DNA of 42,366 bases from an uncultured Eubacteriales bacterium (GTDB lineage Bacteria > Bacillota > Clostridia > Christensenellales > Aristaeellaceae), in assembly GCA_902796025.1 (NCBI GenBank), contig CADBNW010000194.1, forward strand, positions 1-42,366, in the 5' to 3' direction. The notes beneath the pieces are model-generated. The model saw nothing but the letters and a program-made list of their open reading frames with translations, ran no database searches and was not told the DNA's origin. How positions within the stretch are numbered: the stretch's first letter is position 1; every line of letters begins with the position of its first letter. The translations under genes and the position numbers were made by a program. Shown in pieces: positions 1 through 8,064 of this stretch.

Positions 1-1029
1 AAGGCCTACAAAAAGGACGAGGCGGCAGGCTTTGTAAACGGCGTGCTCAGAAGCCTTCTGCGCGCGAAGGAAGCGGGCGAACTGCATCTGCCCTCCCGCG
101 AAGACGGCATCGAAACCTATCTTGAGACCGAGTATTCCGCAAGCCCCTATACGGTCGAGGCACTGATCGAAGCATACGGCCCGGACGAGGCGGAGCAGCT
201 GCTGGCCTGGCGGCCTCAGGAGCGCTTTGAGACCATCCGCCCGAACCTTCTGCGCTGGAGCGACGAGGAGCTGGAGGCCTGGCTTTCCAAAAATGAGATC
301 CGCTTCGAAAAATCCATCGTGCCCCACGCCTACAGGGTCTACCGGGCGGGCAGCCTGGCGCAGGCGCCCGAATACGAAAAGGGCCTGTTCTCCATTCAGG
401 GCGAAAGCGCGATCCTCGCGGCGCTGGCCATCGCGCCAAAGCGGGGCATGAACATTCTGGACGCCTGCGCCGCGCCCGGCGGCAAGGCCGCGCTGATGGG
501 CGAGGAGATGCAGGGCAGCGGCAGGGTATACTGCTGGGATCTGCACGAGCACCGGGTGGAGCTGATGAAGAAAAACGCAAGGCGCCTTGGCCTTGACAAC
601 CTGCGCTGCGTGCCGAGGGACGCGTCCCTTTTGAAGGACGACATTTTGCGCACCATGGACGCGGTGCTGGTGGACGCGCCCTGCTCCGGCCTTGGCGTGA
701 TGGCGGACAAGCCCGACATCCGGCAGCACTTTACAAAGGACCGCCTGCTTGAGATCTGCAAGCTGCAGCAAAAGCTGCTTGACGCCTGCTGCGAGTACGT
801 GCGCCCGGGCGGAAGGCTGGTCTACTCCACCTGCACGATCCTGCCGCAGGAAAACGAGGAGCGCGTGCACGCCTTTTTGCTGTCCCATCCGGATTTCAAG
901 CTGGAAGAGGACGCGGACTACTTGCCGGAGGCGCTAAGAGCAAAGTGCGAGGGCGGACTGCTCAAGCTAAGGCAGGACAAAGACGAGCTTGAGGGCTTCT
1001 TTATCGCCCGCATGGTGAGGGTGCGATGA
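1..1029 (+). CDS. rsmB: 16S rRNA (cytosine-967-C5)-methyltransferase RsmB, 5'-truncated by the window
   Basis: The reading frame is open from base 1, so the gene begins upstream; 342 residues are visible and roughly the first 100 of the usual ~440 are missing. The first visible residues (AGFVNGVLRSLLR) are the end of the NusB-like RNA-binding domain. The Rossmann methyltransferase domain follows, with the AdoMet-binding stretch LDACAAPGGKA, motif IV DAPCSGLG and motif VI YSTCTILPQENE. The two cysteines of motifs IV and VI are the product-release and nucleophile residues of RNA m5C methyltransferases. The enzyme methylates 16S rRNA in the cytoplasm. Its stop overlaps the rlmN start by 4 bp (ATGA), implying translational coupling. 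The GTG at 43 is internal, not the true start. Confidence 0.95.
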   Translation, partial: KAYKKDEAAGFVNGVLRSLLRAKEAGELHLPSREDGIETYLETEYSASPYTVEALIEAYGPDEAEQLLAWRPQERFETIRPNLLRWSDEELEAWLSKNEIRFEKSIVPHAYRVYRAGSLAQAPEYEKGLFSIQGESAILAALAIAPKRGMNILDACAAPGGKAALMGEEMQGSGRVYCWDLHEHRVELMKKNARRLGLDNLRCVPRDASLLKDDILRTMDAVLVDAPCSGLGVMADKPDIRQHFTKDRLLEICKLQQKLLDACCEYVRPGGRLVYSTCTILPQENEERVHAFLLSHPDFKLEEDADYLPEALRAKCEGGLLKLRQDKDELEGFFIARMVRVR

Positions 1030-2096
1030 CCCAGGGTCTGCAAAAGCGAAACCTTGCGTCCATGAGCCTTACGGAGCTTACGGAGTACGTAAAGAGCCTG
1101 AGCGAGGGCGCGTTTCGCGCAAAGCAGATCTACGGATGGATCTGCAAGGGCGCGGAAATCGGCGAGATGACAAACCTCCCTGCGCGCCTGAGGGAGCGCC
1201 TTATGGAGGAATGCGTATCCTTCGGCGTTCACATCCGCGAGTGCGTGACCTCGAAGATCGACGGCACGGAAAAGTATCTGTATGAGCTTACGGACGGCAA
1301 CATCATCGAGGGCGTAAGGATGCGCTACCACTACGGCGACACCCTGTGCGTAAGCACGCAGGTGGGCTGCCGCATGGGCTGCCGCTTTTGCGCCTCTACG
1401 CTCGAGGGCTGCGTGCGCGATCTTGAAGCGGGAGAGATCCTGGGGCAGATCCTTGCGGTCAACCGGCGCATCCATGACGAGGACGAAAAAGCAAACGGCA
1501 TCCATAACGTCGTGCTGATGGGAAGCGGAGAGCCGCTGGACAATTATGATAATACGGTAAAATTTCTGCGCCTTTTGAACGCGCCGGAGGGGCTTAACCT
1601 GTCCCTTCGAAACGTGTCGCTGTCCACATGCGGCCTTGTTCCCCGCATGCGCCAGTTTGCAAACGAGGGGCTGCCGGTCACGCTTAGCGTATCCCTGCAC
1701 GCGCCGGACGACGAGATCCGAAAGCAGCTGATGCCCGTGGCCAACGCCTATTCCATCGACGACATCCTGGACGCCTGCCGCGAATACATCGCAAAGACAG
1801 GCCGGCGGGTGATTTTTGAATATGCCCTGGTCAGGGGCGTGAACTGCTCTGACGACTGCGCGGACAAGCTGGCCGCAAGGCTAAGGGGCATGCAGTGCCA
1901 CGTAAACGTGATACCCTTAAACGACGTAAAGGAGCGGCAATTGGAGGGACCGGACGAGCGCATGATCCAGGGCTTTTTGAAGCGTTTGGAGATGCGGCAC
2001 ATTTCGGCCACGCGCCGCAGGGAGATGGGCGACGACATACAGGGGGCGTGCGGACAGCTGCGCCGTTCCCGCTTGGAGGGGGAGGCAAACGCATGA
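1026..2096 (+). CDS. rlmN: Dual-specificity 23S rRNA A2503 / tRNA A37 C2-methyltransferase RlmN
   Basis: This 356-residue radical-SAM enzyme installs 2-methyladenosine in 23S rRNA and, in the family, in some tRNAs. The 4Fe-4S cluster motif is C115-x3-C119-x2-C122 (GCRMGCRFC). The conserved C-terminal cysteine that carries the transient methyl group is C342 in the ACGQL motif. An N-terminal HhH-like segment contains FRAKQIYGWI, typical of RlmN. The length matches the family. The start at 1026 overlaps the rsmB stop (ATGA), and its own stop overlaps the start of prpC in the same way. All key residues are present and I see nothing unusual. Confidence 0.97.
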   Translation: MTQGLQKRNLASMSLTELTEYVKSLSEGAFRAKQIYGWICKGAEIGEMTNLPARLRERLMEECVSFGVHIRECVTSKIDGTEKYLYELTDGNIIEGVRMRYHYGDTLCVSTQVGCRMGCRFCASTLEGCVRDLEAGEILGQILAVNRRIHDEDEKANGIHNVVLMGSGEPLDNYDNTVKFLRLLNAPEGLNLSLRNVSLSTCGLVPRMRQFANEGLPVTLSVSLHAPDDEIRKQLMPVANAYSIDDILDACREYIAKTGRRVIFEYALVRGVNCSDDCADKLAARLRGMQCHVNVIPLNDVKERQLEGPDERMIQGFLKRLEMRHISATRRREMGDDIQGACGQLRRSRLEGEANA

Positions 2097-2815
2097 TGTT
2101 TTGCAGCGTGAGCGACAAAGGCAAGAAGCGCGAGCTGAACGAGGACTATTACTATCTGCCGCGCCCTGGCGAGTGCTTTTTGGCCGTGGCGGACGGCATG
2201 GGTGGGCATCTGTCCGGCGAGGTTGCAAGCCGCCTTGCCATCGAATGTCTGGCTCAGGAGCTTCGAAAGCCTTATTCAGACCCCGAGGAGGCGATGAACA
2301 GGGCCTTTGAGGCCGCAAACGCAAACGTTTTGCAGCAGGCGGAGGAAAGCGACAGCACCCGCGGCATGGGCACGACCCTGACGGCCCTTCTTTTTACGGA
2401 CGGCGGGGCGGTGCTTGGTCATATCGGCGACAGCCGCGCCTACCGCCTGCGCGGGGGAGCGCTTACGCAGCTTAGCACGGATCATTCCTTCGTGGAGGGG
2501 CTGGTGCGCGACGGCGTGATCAGCCGCGAGGAGGCGCGGGTGCATCCAAGGCGAAACCTGATCACTCGCTGCATCGGGCAAAAAAGCGAAGTGGAGCCGG
2601 AGATCCTGCCCTTGGACGCGCAGGAGGGCGACGTATACCTTTTGTGCTCGGACGGGCTTACCACGATGCTCACGGACGAGGAGATCATGCGCTGCCTTAC
2701 GCAAAGCGGCAAAAGCCTTGCCCAGAAGCTTGAAACGCTGCGCCTGTGGGCGCTGCGCCGCGGGGGAGAGGACAACGTGACTGTGGTGGCCGTTGGAGGC
2801 GAGACAGATGCTTGA
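2093..2815 (+). CDS. prpC: PP2C-family Ser/Thr protein phosphatase (PrpC/Stp)
   Basis: This 240-residue phosphatase removes phosphate from Ser/Thr targets of the partner kinase encoded just downstream. Metal-binding PP2C motifs occur in order: NEDYYY near the N-terminus, VADGMGGH, GHIGDSRAYRLR, STDHS, CSDGLT and GEDNVTVV. I chose the ATG at 2093 because it overlaps the rlmN stop (ATGA) and sits 7 nt after GGAGG (2081-2085); the ATG at 2096 would remove only one residue. The open frame extends further upstream within rlmN, but that part is a shadow. The gene overlaps prkC by 8 bp, the standard Firmicutes phosphatase-kinase pair. Confidence 0.95.
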   Translation: MMFCSVSDKGKKRELNEDYYYLPRPGECFLAVADGMGGHLSGEVASRLAIECLAQELRKPYSDPEEAMNRAFEAANANVLQQAEESDSTRGMGTTLTALLFTDGGAVLGHIGDSRAYRLRGGALTQLSTDHSFVEGLVRDGVISREEARVHPRRNLITRCIGQKSEVEPEILPLDAQEGDVYLLCSDGLTTMLTDEEIMRCLTQSGKSLAQKLETLRLWALRRGGEDNVTVVAVGGETDA

Positions 2816-4580
2816 GCTCGTTTCAGGCCGTTACGAGATCCTGGAGCAGGTGGGCACGGGCGGCATGAGCGTGGTGTACAAGGCGCTGGATCGCCAGAAA
2901 AACCGCGTGGTGGCCCTGAAGGTGCTAAGCGAAGACAAGCGCAAAGACAGCGACCAAAAGCGCATGTTCATGCGCGAGGTCAAGGCAAACGAAGCACTGA
3001 ACCACAAAAACATCGTAAAGATCTACGATAACGGCTCCGAAGGGGACATGCTGTACCTGGTGGAGGAATTCGTGGACGGGCAGACCCTTCGGGACGTGCT
3101 GAAGGCCGGTCGCATCAGCTGGCGAAGCGCGGTCAAGTACGGGCTGAAGATCTTGGCTGCGCTGGATCACGCCCATGGGAAGAAAATCATCCACCGGGAC
3201 ATCAAGGCCGAAAACATCATGCTGGACAAGGACGGCACCATAAAGGTGACGGACTTTGGCATCGCCCGCTTTCTTGGCGGCGGCATGGGCACCATCTCAA
3301 GCGACGACAAGATCTTTGGCAGCGTCCAGTATATGTCGCCGGAGCAGGTGAGAAATGCGGAGGTGGACGAGCGAAGCGACCTGTATTCGCTTGGCATATT
3401 GCTGTACGAATTGCTGACCGGGCGCGTCCCGTTTGATGCGGACAACCCGTCGGTGATCATGAATATGCAATTGAACGACGTCCCCGTGGGCATTAGAGCT
3501 TACAACCGGGACGTGCCACCCGCCATCGAGCAGGTGGTTTTGAAGGCGCTGGAAAAGGAACCCCGCATGCGCTATCCAAGCGCCGTGGCCATGGCGGACG
3601 CGCTGCAAAAGGCGTTTAGAAGCCAAAAGGGCGGCGTGTTCGGGGGCTTTGGCCGGACGCTCGTCAAAAACTGGCGAAACGCGATTTTGATCACCCTGTC
3701 GCTTGTCACGGTGCTTGGCATCGTGATCTACGGCTTTGTGCGGGTAAGCGACATCCTCTACGGCGTGGACGTGCCGGACGTAGTGGGCAGAAATGAGCAG
3801 GAGGCCTTGAGCCTCATAAGCGCAAGCGACATGCGCGTGGAGGAGACCTACGTCTACAGCAGCTGGGAGCCGGAGGGCCAGGTGCTGCGCCAGCAGCCGG
3901 AGGGCGGCGAGCGCGGGCGGCGAAACCGCGCCGTCAGCATCACTGTGAGCCTTGGCGCGGAGCCGGTGTTTTTGCCCGATACCGTCGGCAAGGACCGGCA
4001 AAGCGCGCTTACGCTGCTTAGTGAATACGGCTTTCCCACAGTGTATTTGAACTATACCTCCCTGCCCGGGGTGGCGCTGGACAGCGTGGTGGCGCAAAGC
4101 CCAAACGAGGGCAGCGCAAAGCCTGGCGAGACGGTGAACCTTACGATCAACTCCGAGCAGATGCTGGTGCCCGCGCTGTGCGGCAAGACCCGCCAGCAGG
4201 CCATCGATCAGCTGGAGGCGATGGGGCTTGGCTGGGAGATCACGACCGGCTACTCCACAGACGCCGCCGCGGATACGGTGCTTTTGCAGGATCCGCCCGT
4301 GGGCGAAACGGTGCTTCGGGGGAGCGCAGTGCGTCTTTGCGTGACGCTGCCAAATCCCGTAAAGTACCTTGCCTCCTTCAACTGGCGCGTGCCCCTCAAA
4401 ATGCACGTGCGGATGGTGCTGATCGCGCCCTCCGGCGCGCAGACGGAGGTGTTCAGCGAGGACTGCGAGCTGGACAGGATCATCGCTCTGGAGCTGGAAA
4501 GCCCGGAGGAAGGCACCCATGCGCTTCAGGTGTACTACGACGACATGCTCGCCTTTACAAACGAGCTGGAGTTTTTCTGA
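2808..4580 (+). CDS. prkC: Membrane Ser/Thr protein kinase with three PASTA repeats (PrkC/PknB family)
   Basis: A 590-residue receptor kinase that senses cell-wall muropeptides or lipid II in characterised relatives. The kinase domain (about 8-275) has the glycine loop GTGGMSVVY, catalytic K38, HRD at 129-131, DFG at 149-151 and the YMSPEQ activation segment. A single membrane helix lies near 291-311. Three extracellular PASTA repeats follow (about 320-385, 386-452 and 453-520). The last ~70 residues are not PASTA-like and end in NELEFF; I do not recognise them. The ATG at 2808 is preceded by GGAGG at 2795-2799; the upstream TTG (2793) lies inside that site and is unlikely. It overlaps prpC by 8 bp, and rsgA follows after 1 bp. 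Confidence 0.95.
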   Translation: MLELVSGRYEILEQVGTGGMSVVYKALDRQKNRVVALKVLSEDKRKDSDQKRMFMREVKANEALNHKNIVKIYDNGSEGDMLYLVEEFVDGQTLRDVLKAGRISWRSAVKYGLKILAALDHAHGKKIIHRDIKAENIMLDKDGTIKVTDFGIARFLGGGMGTISSDDKIFGSVQYMSPEQVRNAEVDERSDLYSLGILLYELLTGRVPFDADNPSVIMNMQLNDVPVGIRAYNRDVPPAIEQVVLKALEKEPRMRYPSAVAMADALQKAFRSQKGGVFGGFGRTLVKNWRNAILITLSLVTVLGIVIYGFVRVSDILYGVDVPDVVGRNEQEALSLISASDMRVEETYVYSSWEPEGQVLRQQPEGGERGRRNRAVSITVSLGAEPVFLPDTVGKDRQSALTLLSEYGFPTVYLNYTSLPGVALDSVVAQSPNEGSAKPGETVNLTINSEQMLVPALCGKTRQQAIDQLEAMGLGWEITTGYSTDAAADTVLLQDPPVGETVLRGSAVRLCVTLPNPVKYLASFNWRVPLKMHVRMVLIAPSGAQTEVFSEDCELDRIIALELESPEEGTHALQVYYDDMLAFTNELEFF

Positions 4581-4581
4581 T

Positions 4582-5460
4582 ATGCAGGGCACGGTGCTTG
4601 AGGGGATCGGCGGCTTTTACTACGTGATAACGCCGCAGCAGGAAAGGTACACCCTGCACGCGCAGTCGAAGATCCGGCGGGAGCGGCTGAAGCCCCTTTG
4701 CGGCGACCATGTGGAGTTTGAGCCCGGAAACGGGGAAGAGGAAGGGTGGCTCACGCGTATCCTGCCCCGCAAAAACGCGCTGGTGCGCCCGCCGGTCGCA
4801 AATCTTGACAGCCTGGTTTTGACCGTGGCCGCGTCAAAGCCCCAGGCGGACCTATTGCTTGTGGATCGGCTTCTTCTTATGGCAAGAAGCCTTGGCGTCC
4901 AGACGCTGCTTGCCGTAAACAAATGCGACGAGGACGAAGAGGGCGCAAGGGCGATCTGCGCCCAGTACGAAAAAAGTGGCGCAGCGGCCTTTTGCGTAAG
5001 CGCAAAGCAGGGCAGCGGGCTTGAGGAACTGAAAAACGCGCTGCGGGGCAGCGTGCACGCCTTTGCGGGGCAAAGCGGCGCGGGAAAAAGCTCGCTGATC
5101 AACGCCCTGTACGGAAAGGCGCTTTTGACCGGCGGCATCTCTCAAAAGATCGAGCGGGGCCGGCATACCACCCGCTCCAGCCGCCTGATCCCCGTGGAGG
5201 GGGGCGGCGCGGTGATGGACACCCCCGGCTTCAGCCTGTTTGAAAACGAATTGATGGAGCCCCAGCGCCTGCCGGAATTGTACGCGGAATTTCAGCTTGC
5301 CGGGGAAAACTGCCGCTTTGAGCCCTGCATGCATTTGAGCGAGCCGGGCTGCGCCGTGAAGCAGGCGCTAAAGGCGGGACGCATCCCCCGCGAGCGCTAC
5401 GAGCGCTACGCGCTGCTGTTTTCGGAAATGAAGGAAAGGTGGTCGAAACGTTATGATTAA
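4582..5460 (+). CDS. rsgA: Ribosome small-subunit-dependent GTPase A (RsgA/YloQ)
   Basis: This 292-residue circularly permuted GTPase assists late 30S subunit maturation. The N-terminal OB-fold begins MQGTVLEGIGGFYYV. The permuted G motifs appear in order: NKCD (G4), SAK (G5), the P-loop GQSGAGKSS near residue 165, and DTPG (G3). The C-terminal zinc motif has C-x4-C-x-H-x5-C spacing (CRFEPCMHLSEPGC). I start at the ATG at 4582, 1 bp after the prkC stop, because the upstream in-frame extension lies within prkC and has no OB-fold similarity. The gene overlaps rpe by 8 bp. The order prkC-rsgA-rpe is conserved in Firmicutes. Confidence 0.96.
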   Translation: MQGTVLEGIGGFYYVITPQQERYTLHAQSKIRRERLKPLCGDHVEFEPGNGEEEGWLTRILPRKNALVRPPVANLDSLVLTVAASKPQADLLLVDRLLLMARSLGVQTLLAVNKCDEDEEGARAICAQYEKSGAAAFCVSAKQGSGLEELKNALRGSVHAFAGQSGAGKSSLINALYGKALLTGGISQKIERGRHTTRSSRLIPVEGGGAVMDTPGFSLFENELMEPQRLPELYAEFQLAGENCRFEPCMHLSEPGCAVKQALKAGRIPRERYERYALLFSEMKERWSKRYD

Positions 5461-6103
5461 AATCGCGCCGTCGCTGCTGGCCGCGAATTATCTGAAAATC
5501 GGCGACGAGGTGGACAAGGTGATCGCCTCCGGCGCGGACGCGCTGCACTACGATGTGATGGACGGCGAGTTTGTGCCCGCGATCACCTTTGGCCAGGGCG
5601 TGCTTGAGCAGGTCGCCGCCAAGGGCTTTGACGTGGACGCGCACCTGATGATCGTGCATCCCGAGCGCCACATCGAGGAGTTTGCAAAGGCCGGCGCGCG
5701 CTACATCACCGTGCATCAGGAGGCCGCAGGCTTCGAGCTGAAAAACACCCTTCGGCGCATCAGGGACCTGGGCTGCGTGGCCGGGGTCTCGATAAAGCCC
5801 TTCACCCGCGTGGATGCGCTGGAGGACGTGCTTGAGGAGGCGCAGCTGATCCTTGTGATGACTGTGGAACCCGGCAAGGGCGGGCAAAAGCTGATCCCCT
5901 TTACGCTGGAGAAGGTAAAGGCGCTGCGCGAAAGGTGCAACCAGCGCGGGCTGAACCCGATCATCGAGGTGGACGGCGGCATCAACACCCAGACCGCGCC
6001 TCTGGCCGTATCGGCGGGCGCAGACATGCTGGTGACCGGCTCTGCGTTTTTCAAGGCCGCGGATCCCAGGGAGTTTGTAAGCGCCGTGCGGGGCGGCAAA
6101 TAA
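5453..6103 (+). CDS. rpe: Ribulose-phosphate 3-epimerase
   Basis: A 216-residue TIM-barrel enzyme that interconverts ribulose-5-phosphate and xylulose-5-phosphate in the pentose phosphate pathway. Recognisable family motifs are IAPSLLAANY at the N-terminus, HYDVMDGEFVP (metal and catalytic Asp), DAHLMIVHPE, MTVEPGKGGQ and EVDGGIN near the phosphate-binding end. The length is exactly typical. It overlaps rsgA by 8 bp. In many Firmicutes thiamine pyrophosphokinase follows; here a metallo-beta-lactamase-fold gene takes that place. Confidence 0.97.
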   Translation: MIKIAPSLLAANYLKIGDEVDKVIASGADALHYDVMDGEFVPAITFGQGVLEQVAAKGFDVDAHLMIVHPERHIEEFAKAGARYITVHQEAAGFELKNTLRRIRDLGCVAGVSIKPFTRVDALEDVLEEAQLILVMTVEPGKGGQKLIPFTLEKVKALRERCNQRGLNPIIEVDGGINTQTAPLAVSAGADMLVTGSAFFKAADPREFVSAVRGGK

Positions 6104-6107
6104 AAAC

Positions 6108-6923
6108 ATGAATGCTTTGATCGAGCAGGCGCAAAAGGCGCACGTGCCCTACGGAGAGGCGAAGGTCTGGTGGCTTTCCCAGATGGGGCTTTTGATAAAG
6201 CTTGGCAAAACGCTTTTGTGCGTGGATTATTACGCGTCCGATGATCCCGCGCGCACGGTCCCGCCGCCGATCCCGGTGGGAGAGGTCACGGGGATCGATG
6301 TGTTTTTGGGAACGCATGATCACTCGGATCACATCGATCATCCGTCCTGGGCAGTGTGGGCAAAGACCTGCCCGGACGCGCGCTTTGTGTTTCCTGCGGC
6401 GCACGCCAAGGCGGTGCTTGCGGACGGGGTAAAGCCCCAAAACTGTTTCGGCCTCAACGACGGGCAGAGCGTGCGGCTTGGGAATGTCACCATCCGGGCC
6501 CTTGCCGCCGCGCACGAATTTTTGGACAGGGACGAGCAAAGCGGCCTGTATCCCTGCCTGCAGTACGTCATTGAGGGAAACGGCGTAAGGCTCTATCACG
6601 CCGGGGACACCCTGCGATACGAAGGGATGCTGCCAAAGCTTTGCGGCTTTGGACCCATCGACCTTGCGCTTTTGCCCATCAACGGGCGGGACGCGGAGCG
6701 CTACAGGCGAAACTGCATCGGCAATATGACCTTTCAGGAGGCTGCGGATCTGGCGGGCGAGCTGCAGCCGGGCGCGGTCATGCCGGGACACTGGGACCTG
6801 TTTGCCAATAACAGCGCAGACCCCACGCAGTTCCGCGATTATCTTGAGGCCAAATACGGCCAAAGCCCCCGCTGCGTCGTGCCAAAGCTGGGGGAAGAGA
6901 TCGGGATCCCGATTGCGGATTGA
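6108..6923 (+). CDS. Metallo-beta-lactamase-fold hydrolase, UlaG-like
   Basis: This 271-residue protein contains the metal-binding motif THDHSDHID and later ligand positions in YHAGDTL and PGHWD, the pattern of MBL-fold proteins close to UlaG (L-ascorbate-6-phosphate lactonase). The overall length and the GHWDLF ending support that subfamily. No other ascorbate-utilisation genes are nearby, so lactonase activity on ascorbate phosphate is not supported by context; a related sugar-phosphate or nucleotide substrate is equally possible. It starts 4 bp after rpe with only a weak ribosome site, suggesting it is read through from the operon. It is the last high-GC gene before an AT-rich segment. Confidence 0.85.
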   Translation: MNALIEQAQKAHVPYGEAKVWWLSQMGLLIKLGKTLLCVDYYASDDPARTVPPPIPVGEVTGIDVFLGTHDHSDHIDHPSWAVWAKTCPDARFVFPAAHAKAVLADGVKPQNCFGLNDGQSVRLGNVTIRALAAAHEFLDRDEQSGLYPCLQYVIEGNGVRLYHAGDTLRYEGMLPKLCGFGPIDLALLPINGRDAERYRRNCIGNMTFQEAADLAGELQPGAVMPGHWDLFANNSADPTQFRDYLEAKYGQSPRCVVPKLGEEIGIPIAD

Positions 6924-7074
6924 CTGGGAAAGCATGTTACAGACCATGGCAACGGCAGAACAAGGGCGCTAAGTGAGCTGAAAGAAAAAGGCATGACGAT
7001 TAAGCCATTGCAAGAATGGGCAGGGTAAGCTGCTCTACCATGTAGAAGGTATGATGGAAGCGAAATGCCGATAA
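6924..7074 (+). pseudogene. Frameshifted 3' remnant of an unidentified gene ahead of the nuclease-like gene
   Basis: Immediately after the hydrolase stop, one frame is open from 6924 to the TAA at 7026 and reads like protein (GRTRALSELKEKGMTIK, then PLQEWAG). At about 7018-7026 sense shifts to another frame, which continues KLLYHVEGMMEAKCR and stops at 7072-7074. The two pieces join naturally with a one-base change, so this looks like the C-terminus of a gene that lost its 5' part and gained a frameshift. Its final codons overlap an ATG (7065) in frame with the next gene, as in a coupled pair. I do not recognise the family; a ParB-like or methyltransferase tail are guesses only. Confidence 0.45.
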
Positions 7075-7118
7075 CCAGAACGTCTCGGATAGTCCATCTC
7101 ATTATTTGGAGTATTAAA

Positions 7119-7817
7119 ATGGGGATTGAACTTGATAAACAGCGTGCCCTTGAAGCTGCTGTGCAGAAGCAGCACGACATGAATACACAGTATCATGCCT
7201 ATACTGAGGCGGATGCTTTTACTTTCAATGGCGTCCAGGAGTTTTCAGTGTTGGACTTTTGGCGTTATTCTTATTGTCAATTAAAGAATCTTCAAGGTGC
7301 GATCGCTGAATATCTCGTAGCCCGGGCGTTGGGAATTTCAAAAGCGGAGAATATCAATTCCTGGACAGGATACGATCTTTCCTGCGGTTCAAAACGTATT
7401 GAAGTAAAATCGACATCTTATGTTCATACATGGAACAAGAATAAAGTGTCAAAAGCACGGACATTCAACATTGCTCCATCCAGCAACTATTATTGGTTTG
7501 GAGGGCTTGATAGGAATGGTAAGGAATCGGCAAGACAAAACGAGATCTACGTATTCTGTCTTAATTCTAACCAGGATATAGCAAGCGCAAATCCTTTAGT
7601 TTTAGATGACTGGGAATTCTATGTAGTTCCCACTTTCAGAATTGACGCTTTTTGTATAAAACGAGGCAATCCTAATCAGAAAACAATCAGTCTCAATATT
7701 GTAAGAGGACTTGCCTTTCGGGCAGTTAAATGGAACGAACTTTGCACTGCCATTCATGACACTATCAAGTTGATTGATCAGCATGTATTGGAGCTTGATG
7801 CAAAAGCAGGCTCCTGA
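7119..7817 (+). CDS. PD-(D/E)XK nuclease-like protein, probably horizontally acquired
   Basis: A 232-residue protein of unknown specific function. A candidate restriction-endonuclease-like core is visible: E64 in GAIAEYLVARALG, D86 in WTGYDL, and E95-x-K97 in RIEVKST, with strand-helix spacing typical of PD-(D/E)XK enzymes. I prefer the ATG at 7119, with GGAG at 7108-7111 and 7-nt spacing; the in-frame ATG at 7065 would add 18 residues. The gene is clearly AT-richer than both flanks and uses different codons, which suggests transfer. No intact methyltransferase is adjacent; only a broken gene precedes it. It could be an orphan restriction enzyme or a nuclease-fold protein of another role. Confidence 0.6.
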   Translation: MGIELDKQRALEAAVQKQHDMNTQYHAYTEADAFTFNGVQEFSVLDFWRYSYCQLKNLQGAIAEYLVARALGISKAENINSWTGYDLSCGSKRIEVKSTSYVHTWNKNKVSKARTFNIAPSSNYYWFGGLDRNGKESARQNEIYVFCLNSNQDIASANPLVLDDWEFYVVPTFRIDAFCIKRGNPNQKTISLNIVRGLAFRAVKWNELCTAIHDTIKLIDQHVLELDAKAGS

Positions 7818-7837
7818 GTTTTGAGTCCGGGTGATAA

Positions 7838-7851
7838 AACTATCGATAGTT
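7838..7851. repeat. 14-bp perfect palindrome downstream of the nuclease-like gene
   Basis: AACTATCGATAGTT is a perfect palindrome 20 bp past the stop of the nuclease-like gene. It could be a protein-binding site or part of the insertion boundary; nothing in the sequence decides between them. Confidence 0.5.
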
Positions 7852-7908
7852 CTTGGATGAGACGTTGCGGTTGCTTCTGACTGTTCAGCGTTTCGTGTTC
7901 AGTTTTTC

Positions 7909-7940
7909 AAAAAGGGGTTTGCAGCCTCTTTTTGTTTTTT
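7909..7940 (+). terminator. Rho-independent terminator-like hairpin
   Basis: AAAAAGGGG pairs with CCTCTTTTT (one G-T pair) around a 7-nt loop, followed by G and six T residues. It would end transcription of the nuclease-like gene before secDF. A promoter-like TTGCAG-N17-TATAAT (7919-7947) overlaps the hairpin and may be fortuitous. Confidence 0.65.
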
Positions 7941-7999
7941 CTATAATCAAACATAGCAGGTCAGAAGGCATCATAAACCATTCCATAACCTTATCGGCG

Positions 8000-8028
8000 T
8001 TGACAGGGAAGGCGGGCTTGGATATAAT
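8000..8028 (+). promoter_or_regulatory. Consensus sigma-A promoter for the secDF operon
   Basis: TTGACA (8000-8005) and TATAAT (8023-8028) are both exact consensus with a 17-bp spacer. Transcription should start near 8035, about 30 nt ahead of the secDF start, and probably serves the genes down to the terminator at 18005. Confidence 0.9.
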
Positions 8029-8064
8029 TGAACAAATTAATATGGGAAATTTTTTGGAGGAAGT

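Noticed and set aside
3297-4592. 431-codon minus-strand open frame opposite prkC
   Set aside because: It is His/Ala-rich shadow coding in GC-rich DNA; the plus strand encodes complete kinase and PASTA motifs.
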